Assembly: GCF_900104255.1 (NCBI RefSeq)
Contig: NZ_FNKZ01000001.1
Span: 310,001-374,000 of the forward strand
Direction: 5' to 3'
DNA from: Pseudoxanthomonas sp. CF385
Lineage (GTDB): Bacteria > Pseudomonadota > Gammaproteobacteria > Xanthomonadales > Xanthomonadaceae
DNA length: 64,000 nucleotides
A program made the translations under genes and the position numbers. The notes under the pieces are model-generated. The model worked only from the letters and a program-made list of their open reading frames with translations. It searched no databases and was not told the origin of the DNA. Shown here one piece after another: positions 55,116-64,000 of this stretch; within the stretch, counting starts at the first letter, position 1; each line of letters starts with the position of its first letter.

Positions 55116-57598
55116 CTAAGGTGCCTGCTGCATTGCGCTTAGCAAGTAAGGAGCAGTAGCACTGCGCTTAGACGTCGCAATCTTCGAGGGTGATCCTTCC
55201 GCGACGATCCTACCGCCTTGATCACCTGCTCCCGGACCAATGTCGATGACCCAATCACTGTCGGCGACCACGCGCATCTCGTGTTCCACGATAACCACGG
55301 TGTTTCCAGCGTCAACCAATCCCTGGAGTTGCGCCATGAGCTTATCGACGTCAGCCGGGTGAAGGCCCGTAGTGGGCTCGTCTAGAACGTAAAGGGTGTC
55401 GCCGCGTTGGCTGCGTTGAAGCTCTGTGGCGAGTTTGATCCGCTGCGCCTCACCGCCTGACAATTGCGTGGCCGGCTGTCCGAGTGTGAGATAGCCAAGC
55501 CCTATATCTCGCAGCAACAGCAATGGGCGAAGAATGACGGGTTCGCCTTCGAAGAGGTTGATCGCCGCATCTACAGATAGGGCTAATACCTGTGCGATAT
55601 CGTGCGAACGCCACGTAATCTCGAGCGTCTTTTCGTTGTAGCGCTTGCCATGGCAGGTCGGGCAGGGCGCGTAGACACTTGGCATGAAAAGCAACTCCAC
55701 ATGCACGGAGCCTTCCCCTTCGCACGTCGCGCAGCGACCTTGCTCGATATTGAAGGAGAACCGACCTGCACTGAATCGCCGCTTCTTTGCCGCGGGCGTG
55801 GCGGCGAACAACTTGCGCACATGGTCGAACAAGCCGGTATAGGTGGCCAGATTGGAGCGCGGCGTGCGCCCAATTGGCTTTTGATCCACGTTGACCAGTC
55901 GCTTGACCTGCTCAGCGCCTGAGACGATACGTCCCTGTGTCTTGGCCAGCGACTCGACGAGTGTCGGCTCACCTTCACCTTCCTCAGTGGCGGGGGCGTG
56001 TCCAAGATGCTCACTCACCAGTTCGACCAGCGCCTGGCTCACGAGGCTGGACTTGCCCGATCCCGACACCCCGGTAACCGAGGTTAGCGCTGCCAGCGGA
56101 AATCGGACCTCCAAGTCGCGCAGATTGTTGCGAAGAATTCCGCCGAGCACCAACCAGCCCGCCGGCTTTCGGGGAAAACGGGGTGCTACTTGGCTATTTG
56201 GAAACAGATAGCGACGGGTATGGGAGCGCTCGACACTTCGAAGACCCTCAGGTGGTCCGTTGTAGATGACGTGGCCGCCCTCGGTGCCCGCGCCTGGCCC
56301 CACATCCACCAGCCAGTCAGCCCGCCGAAGCATGTCCAAGTCGTGTTCGACCACAAAAAGCGTATTGCCGACGGCTTTGAGATCGTCCAATGCATCATGC
56401 AGGGCAGCAGCGTCTGCGGGATGCAGCCCCGCAGAGGGCTCATCCAACACATAGACAACGCCGAATAGGTGAGATCGGATCTGTGTAGCCAAGCGCAGTC
56501 TTTGTAGCTCGCCCGATGACAGCGTCGGCGTGATCCGATCCAGGGATAGGTAGCCCAGTCCCAATGCCTGCAAGGAGGCAATTCGCTCGGTCAGATCCTG
56601 CGCAATGCGTTGGGCCGCGATCTGCTTCTCCTCCGACATGTCAGGGGTTCGCCGGACGTCAGAGCTGCCAGAATGGGCAGCACCCCCTTGGCTCACGCGC
56701 AGGCGGGCATCCTGCTTGCTTGTAGCTTTGCTTCTGGATTTGCCGCGCCCCTGGGGTGAGAACTGTCCCGAGGCCGCCGGCATCAGCACCTCAGCAATGC
56801 GGTTCAAGGGTAGGTGCGAGAGCGTGCCGATATCCAAACCGGCGAAGGTGACAGACAGTGCTTCCCGCTTGAGACGCCCCCCTTTACACATGGGGCACAC
56901 CGTGCCTTTCAGGAAACGGGATACCCGCTTCTTCATCTGTGCGCTTTGGGTGGTCGCGAATGTATGAAGCACATACTTACGAGCACCTATGAAGGTGCCA
57001 ATATAGCTGGGCTCCGTTTTTCGCCGCAGCGCCGTTCGGGTTTCCGCAGGCGTGAAACCGGCATACACCGGCACGCTAGGCTGTTCTTCGGTAAAGAGGA
57101 TCCAGTCTCTGTCCTTCTTGGGAAGATCCCGCCAAGGCTTATCGACGTCATAGCCAAGCGTTACCAGGATGTCCCGAAGGTTCTGGCCGTGCCATGCCGG
57201 TGGCCACGAGGCGATGGCCCGGTCGCGAATACTCAGGCTGGCGTCCGGCACCATGGATGATTCGGGAACGTCATACACATGTCCAAGCCCGTGACAGTGG
57301 GGGCAGGCGCCCTGAGGTGTATTGGGAGAGAAGTCTTCTGCGTAGAGCATGCGCTGCTTGGCCGGATACGTGCCGGCGCGCGAATAGAGCATGCGGAGCG
57401 AACTGGAGATCGTCGTCACGCTGCCTACAGCGTTCCGAATGCAAGGGAGGATTTGCCGGAACCCGAGATGCCAGAGAACACGACCAAAGCGTCGCGCGGG
57501 ATATCTAGATCGACGTTTTTGAGATTGTGCTCGCGTGCACCTCGGACGACGATGTATCCGTCTGTTTCCTTGCTGCCGTTGTTCGTTCGTTTGCTCAT
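55116..57598 (-). pseudogene. Class II UvrA (UvrA2) with internal deletion and frameshift
   Basis: An ABC-ATPase of the excinuclease A family lacking the UvrB-binding insertion. From ATG 57598 the reading frame gives [17 protein letters not shown] and the first Walker A ([17 protein letters not shown]) and stops at a TAG (57425-57427). The sequence resumes in another frame with [16 protein letters not shown] and continues uninterrupted to 55116, with zinc cysteines CPHCHGLG, LSSGELQRLRLA, VYVLDEPSAGLHP, a second Walker [24 protein letters not shown] and YVLDEPTTGLHP. About 50 codons normally between Walker A and VGSVTT are missing. The first ATPase site is therefore broken. Confidence 0.85.
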
Positions 57599-57621
57599 GG
57601 GGTATCCGTAGGGTCTCGAGA

Positions 57622-58503
57622 CTAACCCTGTGGCGGTGCAAGAGAGTCCAAGATCGCAGGCACCTCGATGGGCAGCTCTCGTGCAAGTAATCCCAAGCTA
57701 CCGATCGAGCGGGCGAGGGATTCACCCGCGCGACCGTGCAGATATACGCCCCACACCGCGGCTTGAACCGGCTCAGCGCCACGCGCCACCAAGCCGGCAA
57801 TGATCCCGCACAACACATCGCCAGAACCGGACGTTCCCAGACCGTGGCAGCCCCCGTCATGCCGCCACAGCCGTCCGTCCGGATCTGCTATCCATGTGCG
57901 AGGACCTTTCAAGACGACGATGATGCCCGCTCGAACGGCCAGCTGGATTGCGACCTCATCCGGCCTAGCTTGAACCTCCTCCAGGTTAGCATTGATGAGC
58001 GAAGCCATTTCACCTGCGTGGGGTGTGAGGATCGGTGTGGCAGAGAATGTTTGGGTTTGATCGAACGCTGCTATCGCCCCCGCGTCGGCAACGACCGTGC
58101 ATTTTGCGTGTCCCGCGATCCTACTGATAAGACGCCTAAGGGTGGGGGTGTCATCCATACCCGGGCCAATCAGAATTGAATCAGCGTAGGAACAGGCAAG
58201 CTCCAGCGCCGGGGTGGGCCGGCATCCCCCCGCGTTGGTAGTAGGCAGTGGCATCACCTTGGCTTCTGGCAAGGCCAGTGCCAGCGCGGAAGCAACCTGG
58301 GCGGGCACCCCCAGTTGGAGTTTGCCGGCCCCAGACCTCAACGCGGCCTCGCCCGCCAACAAGGCTGCGCCAGGAACTTGAGGAGATCCCGCAATGACTA
58401 CCACGCGCCCTCGGTCGTCCTTGCCTTTGCTGCCTTCTGGCGAGGGTAGGGGCCATCCCTTAAGCAGGGTTGCTTTGATTAAGACCGTGCTGCGGTTGCT
58501 CAT
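57622..58503 (-). CDS. nnrD: ADP-dependent NAD(P)HX dehydratase
   Basis: A 293-residue enzyme that repairs hydrated NADH/NADPH by ADP-dependent dehydration. It has the ribokinase-like fold with [44 protein letters not shown] and the catalytic [16 protein letters not shown]. The epimerase half (NnrE) is absent, so it is a stand-alone dehydratase. Its ATG overlaps the preceding histidine-phosphatase stop by four bases (ATGA), and UvrA2 starts 23 bases later, placing the gene in one minus-strand operon. Confidence 0.9.
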   Translation of the reverse strand: MSNRSTVLIKATLLKGWPLPSPEGSKGKDDRGRVVVIAGSPQVPGAALLAGEAALRSGAGKLQLGVPAQVASALALALPEAKVMPLPTTNAGGCRPTPALELACSYADSILIGPGMDDTPTLRRLISRIAGHAKCTVVADAGAIAAFDQTQTFSATPILTPHAGEMASLINANLEEVQARPDEVAIQLAVRAGIIVVLKGPRTWIADPDGRLWRHDGGCHGLGTSGSGDVLCGIIAGLVARGAEPVQAAVWGVYLHGRAGESLARSIGSLGLLARELPIEVPAILDSLAPPQG

Positions 58504-59278
58504 TTCGGGCCAACAGGCGTGTCTGCTGCGACGGTAACCTCAGCCATTGCGGCGAGTTCTGGCGGGACATAGTTGGCGCGGCGCAAGGCGAAGCGTTCTG
58601 CGTCTCTCCCCTCGCCAAACCCATACTCCGTAACGGAACAGTTGGGCACATCGGCAAGCTTGTCTATGTCGAGAATCGCCTTTTCATCCAGGCATTCGAG
58701 CAGATAGCGAAAACAGTTGACGATCACTTGATGACCACGATAACTACGCGATCGCCAACATGATCCCGACGTAACACTTCCACAACACTTCGCAAGCGAA
58801 GAATGACGTCACACCAGCTCTCACCGCCTGGTGGACGGAAATAGAACTTGCCAACCAAGGCGCGTTGCTCTGCCAGCTCAGGGAACTTAGACCGAATCCC
58901 ATGCACCGTATAACGGTCGAGAATCCCGAACTATTTTTCTCTCAGCCTTTCGTCGACGCTGATGTTGTCGACGTCGACGTCGACGTCGACGTCCAGTTGA
59001 GTGGCGATCGCAGCGCAAGTTTGATGCGCCCTTACAAATGCGGAGCTCAAAAAATGAGTCGGACGTTGATTTTCTATCAGGCTGGCAAACCATTGGGCCA
59101 ATGCCTCGGCCTGCCTTTCGCCTAGCTCTGATAGGGGTGTGTCGGCGTCACGGTGTTCGAGATCAATGAGGGTGGCACCCCCCAACTCAGCTGCGTCCCG
59201 TGCGACGTTGCCCGCGCTTTGCCCGTGCCGGATGACCCACAGTCGCTCGGGCCAATCCGTATGTTGAAGTTTGGGCAT
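58500..59278 (-). pseudogene. Histidine phosphatase, interrupted by a stop and a frameshift
   Basis: The frame from ATG 59278 (GGAGGGAG upstream) encodes RLWVIRHGQSAGNVA with the catalytic RHG motif, LSELGERQAEALAQWF and FVRAHQTCAAIAT. An in-frame TAG at 58931-58933 interrupts it right after LREK; the same frame goes on with FGILDRYTVHGIRSKF to 58737, where one missing base shifts the frame. The remainder (VNCFRYLLECLDEKAILD to TPVGPK) ends at 58500. Both lesions are needed to lose the protein, so it is probably dead. The family cleaves phosphate from sugars or proteins. Confidence 0.75.
58967..58990. repeat. Hexanucleotide repeat (GTCGAC)4
   Basis: Four tandem copies of GTCGAC, encoding alternating Asp and Val in the broken histidine phosphatase (LDVDVDVDVD on the minus strand). 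A slippage-prone site close to the amber codon. Confidence 0.85.
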
Positions 59279-59369
59279 TGCTCCCTCCTTGGTTGTCTTA
59301 CAGACATTAGCGGGACGAGCGTGAAGAAGGGGGTATGAGTCGCGGCAGCGAAAGTGCCAGTGCAGACGG

Positions 59370-60155
59370 CTACCTAGTGGGCACTTCCCCTCGAATCGGA
59401 GCACAAGGAGTCGCACCGGGTGCTGAGTGATGTGCCGTCGATGAAGAGGTTGCCACTTTACGCATAGCAGCAAGGTCGGCGATGCGATAACCGGAACTTT
59501 GAACCGTGTGAAGGAGCGGGTTCTCAAAGCCGCGATCTATGATCCTTCTTAGGTTGTAGAGCTGGCTGCGCAAAACATCAGAATCAGGAAGGGCATCACC
59601 CCAGAGCTCGCGTTCGATCTGTCTACGACTTACGACTCGAGGAGATTCGCGCATAAGTATGCTCAGCAGCTTGGTAGCAGACGGTGAGAGCTCAATCTCC
59701 TTACCAGCTCGTTGAATGCGATGGCACGTGGGATCAAACGAGAGATCTCCGACCCTAAGCACCTGACGCCCGACTTCCCGACGGCTGCGACGAATTACAG
59801 CGATCAATCTTGCTTCCAACTCGCGTGTGGCAAACGGTTTCGTCAAGTAGTCATCTACCCCTTGTTCCAAGCCCTTAACCTTGTCTTCCAGTTGATCTCT
59901 TCCCGTCACCATGATGATCGGTGTTGAGATGCGCGCCTCATTCCGGAGCATTCTCACGATCTCGAGGCCGTCGAGCCAGGGAAGATGCCCATCTAGGACA
60001 ATCGCGTCATAACGGTTCTCGGCCGCTAGTCGATAGCCTTCGGCGCCGTCATAGGCGTAGTCAACCTCCATGCCCTTGGCTTCCAAATAGCCGCCTATTG
60101 TTTCAGCAACGAAACGGTCGTCCTCCACGATCAGCACGGATGCAGAAAAAGACAT
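59370..60155 (-). CDS. OmpR/PhoB-family response regulator
   Basis: A 261-residue two-component regulator. The receiver domain (about 5-122) has VLIVEDDRF, the phospho-acceptor Asp in AIVLDGHLPWLDG and the Lys in YLTKPFATRE. A winged-helix DNA-binding domain follows (about 135-230) with LSPSATKLLSILM and SQLYNLRRIID, ending TVQSSGYRIA. A Ser/Ala/His/Pro-rich tail extends past the usual end. No sensor kinase adjoins it; it heads the histidine phosphatase-nnrD-uvrA2 operon (91 bases downstream). It may control that operon. Confidence 0.9.
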   Translation of the reverse strand: MSFSASVLIVEDDRFVAETIGGYLEAKGMEVDYAYDGAEGYRLAAENRYDAIVLDGHLPWLDGLEIVRMLRNEARISTPIIMVTGRDQLEDKVKGLEQGVDDYLTKPFATRELEARLIAVIRRSRREVGRQVLRVGDLSFDPTCHRIQRAGKEIELSPSATKLLSILMRESPRVVSRRQIERELWGDALPDSDVLRSQLYNLRRIIDRGFENPLLHTVQSSGYRIADLAAMRKVATSSSTAHHSAPGATPCAPIRGEVPTR

Positions 60156-60377
60156 GGCGCTACCTTCTTTCCATAGTCATCTCTGTTAACTTTGCGCCAA
60201 AGGTCGTCGTACGGTCGTGAAAGACAATTGTCGCCGTGCTCACATCGCCGTTCAGCTTGCGCGAGGTGAATTCACGGTGCCGCTACGGTTGAGGGGTCAG
60301 CCTGCAAGTCCGAAGCGATGGAACCGAAGACGACGCTGAGGACTACGAATCTAGACCTCACAACTTGGAGAAGACTT

Positions 60378-60734
60378 ATGAAGATTTCAAACATGGCGCT
60401 TTCCGCGCTTGCAGTTGCAATGCTTGCCGCGCCGGGTTTTGCTTTCGCATATGGAGATGGCGATAAGCCCAAAGCGGCAGCTGAACACGCTCAGCATAAG
60501 GACTCTGCCCAGCCCGTGGATGACACATGGATTACCACGAAGGTGAAGGCTGATCTGTTGACCAGCTCCAATGTTCCCGGCACGGAGATCAAGGTCGAGA
60601 CTGTTAATGGCGTAGTTACGCTGTCGGGCACCATTTCGTCTCAGGCCGAGAAGGATAAGGCACTGAAGGTTGCCCGTGGGATTAAGGGCGTCAAGACAGT
60701 GGAGTCGGCAGGCCTCAAGGTGGCCACTCGCTGA
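60378..60734 (+). CDS. BON domain periplasmic protein
   Basis: A 118-residue exported protein: signal peptide (about 1-24, ending AFAYG), a short polar linker, then one BON domain with WITTKVKADLL, VETVNGVVTLSGTI and ALKVARGIKGVKTVES. BON proteins bind phospholipid and are induced by osmotic or envelope stress (OsmY-like). TGGAG precedes the start. The gene is divergent from the response regulator with a 222-base gap. Confidence 0.9.
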   Translation: MKISNMALSALAVAMLAAPGFAFAYGDGDKPKAAAEHAQHKDSAQPVDDTWITTKVKADLLTSSNVPGTEIKVETVNGVVTLSGTISSQAEKDKALKVARGIKGVKTVESAGLKVATR

Positions 60735-61050
60735 GCAGGTCGGCGCAATAGCGCCTCGACCCTGCGACCGTGAGAGGCACTTGGCTCCTCGTTACCCAAA
60801 TAGTTGAACACTACCTGGGCGGCGGGGAGCTTTTGTTTTTCCAATAAGCGGCACGTAGCTGAGCATGCACCGGCTTCCGAGAATGTGTAGTGGTAGATAT
60901 CGACTCCACGCGCCCGACCCTACAAGTGAGGCTCTGCTACGTTGGAGTTGCTCATGGCCCGCCCGATCTGGACCGGATCGCTGTCGTTTGGTCGTCTAAA
61001 CATCCCCGTATCCCTCATGTCCGGCGAGCGTCGAACGGATCTGGGGCCAA
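60735..61050. other. Spacer without a supported gene
   Basis: No convincing coding frame. It contains a hairpin-rich stretch near 60770-60845. Possible short frames here lack ribosome-binding sites and codon bias. Confidence 0.5.
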
Positions 61051-61182
61051 GACGGGAAGGGTCAGAATCTGAATCAGGGTGGCCAGGGTGGGCAGCGACT
61101 AGATGACCAGCGACAGGGTCAGGATGAACAGGATGAGGATCAGGAAGATCAAGGTCAGTCGCCCGACGAAGAAGATGAATAA
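61051..61182 (+). pseudogene. Degenerate Gln-rich protein remnant
   Basis: The frame ending at TAA 61180-61182 encodes a Gln/Asp/Glu/Gly-rich tail (NQGGQGGQRLDDQRQGQ, then EDQEDQGQSPDEEDE) like the protein at 52575. No ATG or GTG lies in this frame before it, and an ATG about 40 bases upstream (61017) runs in a different frame. It appears to be a broken copy. A terminator hairpin follows at 61278. Confidence 0.45.
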
Positions 61183-61277
61183 GAAGGTGACGGCGATGAG
61201 ACCGGACCTGGCCGAGGCGAGCAGTAGCAGGACGGGCACGCGACTGCCCACGCAGCTCGGGTCCCGCCACTGCACTC

Positions 61278-61306
61278 AAGGAGCTCCCTAGGGAGCTCTT
61301 TGTTTT
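61278..61306 (+). terminator. Rho-independent terminator
   Basis: A perfect palindrome GAGCTCCCTAGGGAGCTC preceded by AAG and followed by TTTGTTTT. It would end transcription of the Gln-rich remnant. Confidence 0.85.
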
Positions 61307-61572
61307 CGGGTGAAGCATCAAGCGGCGCGAGGTAAGGACGATTAGAGTCATGGCTAAAGACCGCCACAGGTCTCTTCCAAGCGCGGCGCCATAGAGCGCA
61401 TTACCTAAGTGCCCGCTTACAAAGGCAGGCAATCTCATGGCACGCGATGTTCCGAAGACGCATAAAGAAGAACACGCTGCGTTCACACCGTGAAGCGCTC
61501 TGTGGTGCAGCCGGCGCCTGAGAGCGGACCAGCTTGAGGCGCGCGATATCCCGAATCTACTGGAGTACCGAA
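61307..61572. other. Spacer upstream of DUF4142 copy 2
   Basis: No gene supported. It presumably carries the DUF4142 promoter; no clear motif is seen. Confidence 0.5.
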
Positions 61573-62199
61573 ATGAAGACACATCCCTTGAGCGTTCTTG
61601 CTATCGCATGTGCTGTCACGCTGGCAATTACGAGCTGCCGCAACGAGCCAGATGCGCCGACAGTCGATAACGATCCGACAGCGGAGGTCGCCGCCCCGAT
61701 GGATACGACAGCCGCGGACACTACAAAGCCCATGCAGGACACCATGGCCAGTGCAACCAAGACAGGAGCTTCGGAGAGCGCGTCACTTGGTGTGCTCAAT
61801 GCTATCAACGATCATGAAATCGCCACCGGAAAGCAAGCGTTGGCCAAGGGTGTTACAGGCGATGTGGCGAAGTATGCCCAGATGATGATTGACGAGCATA
61901 CGAAGAATCGGACCGAAACTAATGCATTAGGTCCTGACGCAAATGCCTCCGATGCCCAAGCGCAGCGGCAAACAAGCGAGCAGGAGCTTGCCACATTGGA
62001 TTCAAAGAACGCTTCTGACTATGCCAGCGCATACGTGGCGGCCATGGTCAAAGGTCACGCTGACGCGCTGCAGGTCCTGGACACTAAACTTATTCCAAGC
62101 GCAACACGCCCCGAGGTTAAAAGCCATCTGACTGCAACCCGAGGTCATGTGGCGGAGCACTTGGAGAAGGCAAAAGAACTCGAGACTGCCGCTCGCTAG
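61573..62199 (+). CDS. DUF4142 lipoprotein, copy 2
   Basis: A 208-residue paralogue of 30271-30897 with exactly the same length. It has a signal sequence with lipobox-like ITSC, a Thr/Asp/Ala-rich linker, and the DUF4142 helical domain with ATGKQALAKGVTGDVAKYA, MMIDEHTKN and AMVKGHADALQVLD, the last nearly identical to copy 1. Probably an outer-membrane or periplasmic lipoprotein; function unknown. GGAG lies about nine bases before the ATG. Confidence 0.82.
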   Translation: MKTHPLSVLAIACAVTLAITSCRNEPDAPTVDNDPTAEVAAPMDTTAADTTKPMQDTMASATKTGASESASLGVLNAINDHEIATGKQALAKGVTGDVAKYAQMMIDEHTKNRTETNALGPDANASDAQAQRQTSEQELATLDSKNASDYASAYVAAMVKGHADALQVLDTKLIPSATRPEVKSHLTATRGHVAEHLEKAKELETAAR

Positions 62200-62916
62200 C
62201 AAGTATTCTCCTCATGCATGCCTCGTCCGCCGTGGCTGTGAAGTTCTGCCTGGTTGTTCGAGTACCTTTGCTGCAAGGACTTAGAGCTTGACAGAATGTC
62301 GGCTGCTGGCTTGAAACGGATACCGGGCAGATTGATATGGGAATGTACTCACGGCCCTTCCGGCTCAAGCGAAGGACCGTCGCATTCGTAAAGCCTCCAA
62401 CGCAGTTCCGAAGCGACACTTACAAGCAACACCGAACAAGGCCCGCAGATGCGGGCCTTTGTTTTTTTCAGGTGTTTCCAGTGGATGCGGATGATATGTA
62501 TCCAACCGCGAAATGGACGGTTGGAGCGTAAGTTGCCTTAGTGCCGGCTTCGGGGCATCTGAAGAATTTGCCGAGAGTCGGCATCTGTCCGAATCTGTTG
62601 AAAGCACAGTCGGGCGCCATCCGGCTAAGGGCACCGGGTAGGGTTACAAGTCGGCTTGTTGGTCGAAACAAGTCATGTAGCCGGACCCGAGCTAGTGCAC
62701 TGGCAAATAGCCCGAAGACATCAAATAGCGCGAGGCATCTTAGCCGGCCCCAGCCACCCTAAGATCGAGTCGCACCAAGGGGGACAGCCCACTACATGGT
62801 GCGCTGAGGACAAGTCGTATACCGGCCCCAGGTGTCGGGCTGTTAGATAGTTGGGCGGGCTGACTGTTCAGCCAGTTCCCGGGTCAGCTTTTCTCAATAT
62901 CAAAGGGAAAGAGACT
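62200..62916. other. 717-base stretch without a protein gene
   Basis: Apart from the terminator at 62438-62468, nothing can be supported. Since the terminator lies 240 bases past the DUF4142 stop, the DUF4142 transcript may have a long 3' tail or a small RNA may lie between 62210 and 62440. Frames of 60-90 codons on either strand have poor starts and look like chance. Confidence 0.55.
62438..62468 (+). terminator. Rho-independent terminator
   Basis: AAGGCCCGC / GCGGGCCTT with an AGAT loop, followed by TTGTTTTTTT. Strong, but with no annotated gene directly upstream. Confidence 0.9.
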
Positions 62917-63384
62917 ATGTTTAGAGCACTGGCCATCGCTACGCTTATAGCCTTAGCGTTTTCTTTGTCTCCCCACGTGTTCGGCCAAGTGGCCGACCAA
63001 CAATCGAGCGACACGACCCCAGCCAAATACATACAGGCTCTTGCCAACGAACTTGCAAGCGCCATTGTCAAGCGAGACGTCGCCGCGATGGAGCAGCTAC
63101 TGGCCGACGACTACATGGACGTAAATCCAGATGGCGTAGTCAGTTCCAGAGCACAATTCATCGCTGAGCATAAGAACTCCCCAGCTACGACCAATAAGTT
63201 CGAAGCTGCTGAGTTCGGAGAAAGCGGCTTAAAGGTGCGTTTCTACGGCGACGTGGCAGTGCTGACAGGGCGAAGCACTTGGCGTGGACACACGGCAGAG
63301 GGACATGCCTTTACCGGCACACTGGTGTCAAGCATGGTGGCTGTGAAAGAGAATGGGCAATGGAAAATTGCAACAACTCACTAA
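62917..63384 (+). CDS. SnoaL/DUF4440-type secreted protein
   Basis: A 155-residue protein with a signal peptide (about 1-23, ending VFGQ) and an NTF2-like domain of the DUF4440/SnoaL kind: LASAIVKRDVAAMEQLLADD, YMDVNPDGVVSSRAQFI, then VRFYGDVAVLTGRSTW and a terminal VKENGQWKIATTH. Such domains act as enzymes or binding pockets; no specific role can be given. GGGAAAGAG precedes the ATG. Confidence 0.83.
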   Translation: MFRALAIATLIALAFSLSPHVFGQVADQQSSDTTPAKYIQALANELASAIVKRDVAAMEQLLADDYMDVNPDGVVSSRAQFIAEHKNSPATTNKFEAAEFGESGLKVRFYGDVAVLTGRSTWRGHTAEGHAFTGTLVSSMVAVKENGQWKIATTH

Positions 63385-63681
63385 AGTTCAGTTCCACCAT
63401 CACAGGCAGCGACTAATCCACCAGAGTAGGGTGCGGTGTGACCATGCCTGCCTAGCAGTTCATTCAAGCCGACGCCGCTTCGCGGAGCGGCTTAGTTCAG
63501 ACGTTGGTCGATGTCCGCTTCTGGCCGAAGGAGGACAAGGAAACGACGTGTCTGCGCGTCGCCAGGCAAGCTTCGCCGCTCTTTCGTTGGAAATTCCAGC
63601 TCTTCAATGTAGTCAACCAGAACGTCGATCAACCAAAGTCGACGTCGCACTCAGATACATCACCCGCCTAACTGGGCTGGG
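63385..63681. other. Spacer with a solitary repeat
   Basis: No coding frame is supported. It holds the solitary recombinase-type end repeat at 63511-63536; nothing else is recognised. Confidence 0.5.
63511..63536 (+). repeat. Solitary copy of the recombinase-unit end repeat
   Basis: ATGTCCGCTTCTGGCC followed by GAAGGAGGAC, an imperfect palindrome matching the 790-bp unit ends but without a recombinase gene. Confidence 0.6.
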
Positions 63682-64000
63682 CTAGACAGAAATCCTTGGC
63701 ATGGAGAGCCCCTCTCTCCAGCTTTCTTCCCAGGGAGCTTGCCAGTCGTCTCGCGCGTCTCTGAACATTCTTGATGTGTACTCCTCGACATTAAGTATTC
63801 CGTTTGAGACGGCAACTATCCGAGCGGCTTCTCGTTCCTGAATGCCGAACACTGAGCAAAGCTCGGGCGTTGGATCCCTATCTCTCTCTTCCTCTTCAAG
63901 GATTCTCAAGGCCAATCCAAAAGCTCTGTTCCTGGCCCGGCCCAAAACAAGATGAGGCTGCGAGGCATAAGCATTCTTGTACTCGTCATAGAGCTCGCCG
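63682..64000 (-). CDS. Hypothetical protein, 5' end outside window
   Basis: The minus-strand frame is open from the window edge to a stop at 63682, giving at least 105 residues (GELYDEYKNAYASQPH at the edge; IQEREAARIVAVSNGILNV in the middle; EESWREGLSMPRISV at the end). It is acidic and helical with no recognised motif. The true start must lie beyond 64000; an internal TTG at 63945 is a weak alternative. Confidence 0.5.
   Translation of the reverse strand, partial: GELYDEYKNAYASQPHLVLGRARNRAFGLALRILEEEERDRDPTPELCSVFGIQEREAARIVAVSNGILNVEEYTSRMFRDARDDWQAPWEESWREGLSMPRISV

Noticed and set aside
62337..62850. Several 60-90 codon frames on both strands
   Set aside because: Overlapping each other, no ribosome-binding sites, cut by a strong terminator, no motifs.

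Overview
The window is a piece of a high-GC gammaproteobacterial chromosome, most likely from the Xanthomonadaceae/Lysobacteraceae (Pseudoxanthomonas or Stenotrophomonas type). The signs are the glnK-amtB-glnL-glnG nitrogen block, the hemD-hemX-hemY order, an Ax21-family outer-membrane protein and generally GC-rich codon use. No rRNA or CRISPR array is visible. Genus assignment is inference.

Layout. (1) 1-17.0 kb is dense housekeeping sequence: nitrogen sensing (PII end, AmtB, NtrB, NtrC with an NtrC-type box at the ntrB start), SodC, a thiolase, gamma-glutamyltransferase, a DUF4349 lipoprotein, hemY/hemX/hemD, a thioesterase, a rhodanese, SecB, GpsA and an Ax21-like protein, with back-to-back terminators near 16.4 kb. 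(2) 17.0-19.0 kb is a change point: inverted repeats, a perfect palindrome running into a tRNA-like gene (anticodon UAU, very long variable arm), two tandem DEDDh-type exonuclease paralogues and an antitoxin remnant. (3) 19.2-29 kb holds a 2900-residue cyclic beta-1,2-glucan synthase on the minus strand with small coupled genes on both sides. (4) 29-41 kb is a visibly less GC-rich accessory region: fasciclin-like, DUF4142 and transglutaminase proteins, an alpha/beta hydrolase, a large propeller/Y_Y_Y sensor kinase, a GAF sensor kinase and several tiny proteins. The kinases lie between two inverted copies of an exactly 790-bp unit that has terminal inverted repeats and one small tyrosine recombinase gene.

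(5) 41-64 kb reads as an oxidative-stress, DNA-repair and desiccation-type island: thioredoxin-reductase-like flavoprotein, SemiSWEET, CorA, exonuclease III, isochorismatase-like hydrolase, ferritin-like protein, KatE-type catalase (frameshifted), DUF72, Nei-like glycosylase, zinc alcohol dehydrogenase, Gln-rich disordered protein, an SRAP-family protein without its catalytic residues, a second catalase-family protein, a class II UvrA with an internal deletion, an NAD(P)HX dehydratase, a broken histidine phosphatase, an OmpR-type regulator, a BON protein, DUF4142 and SnoaL-like proteins. Several members are damaged, so the island appears to be partly decaying.

The strongest candidate for something undescribed is the 790-bp repeat-recombinase-repeat unit (32069-32858 and 40259-41048) together with its solitary repeats at 37377 and 63511. 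All calls come from reading the sequence; no database search was run.
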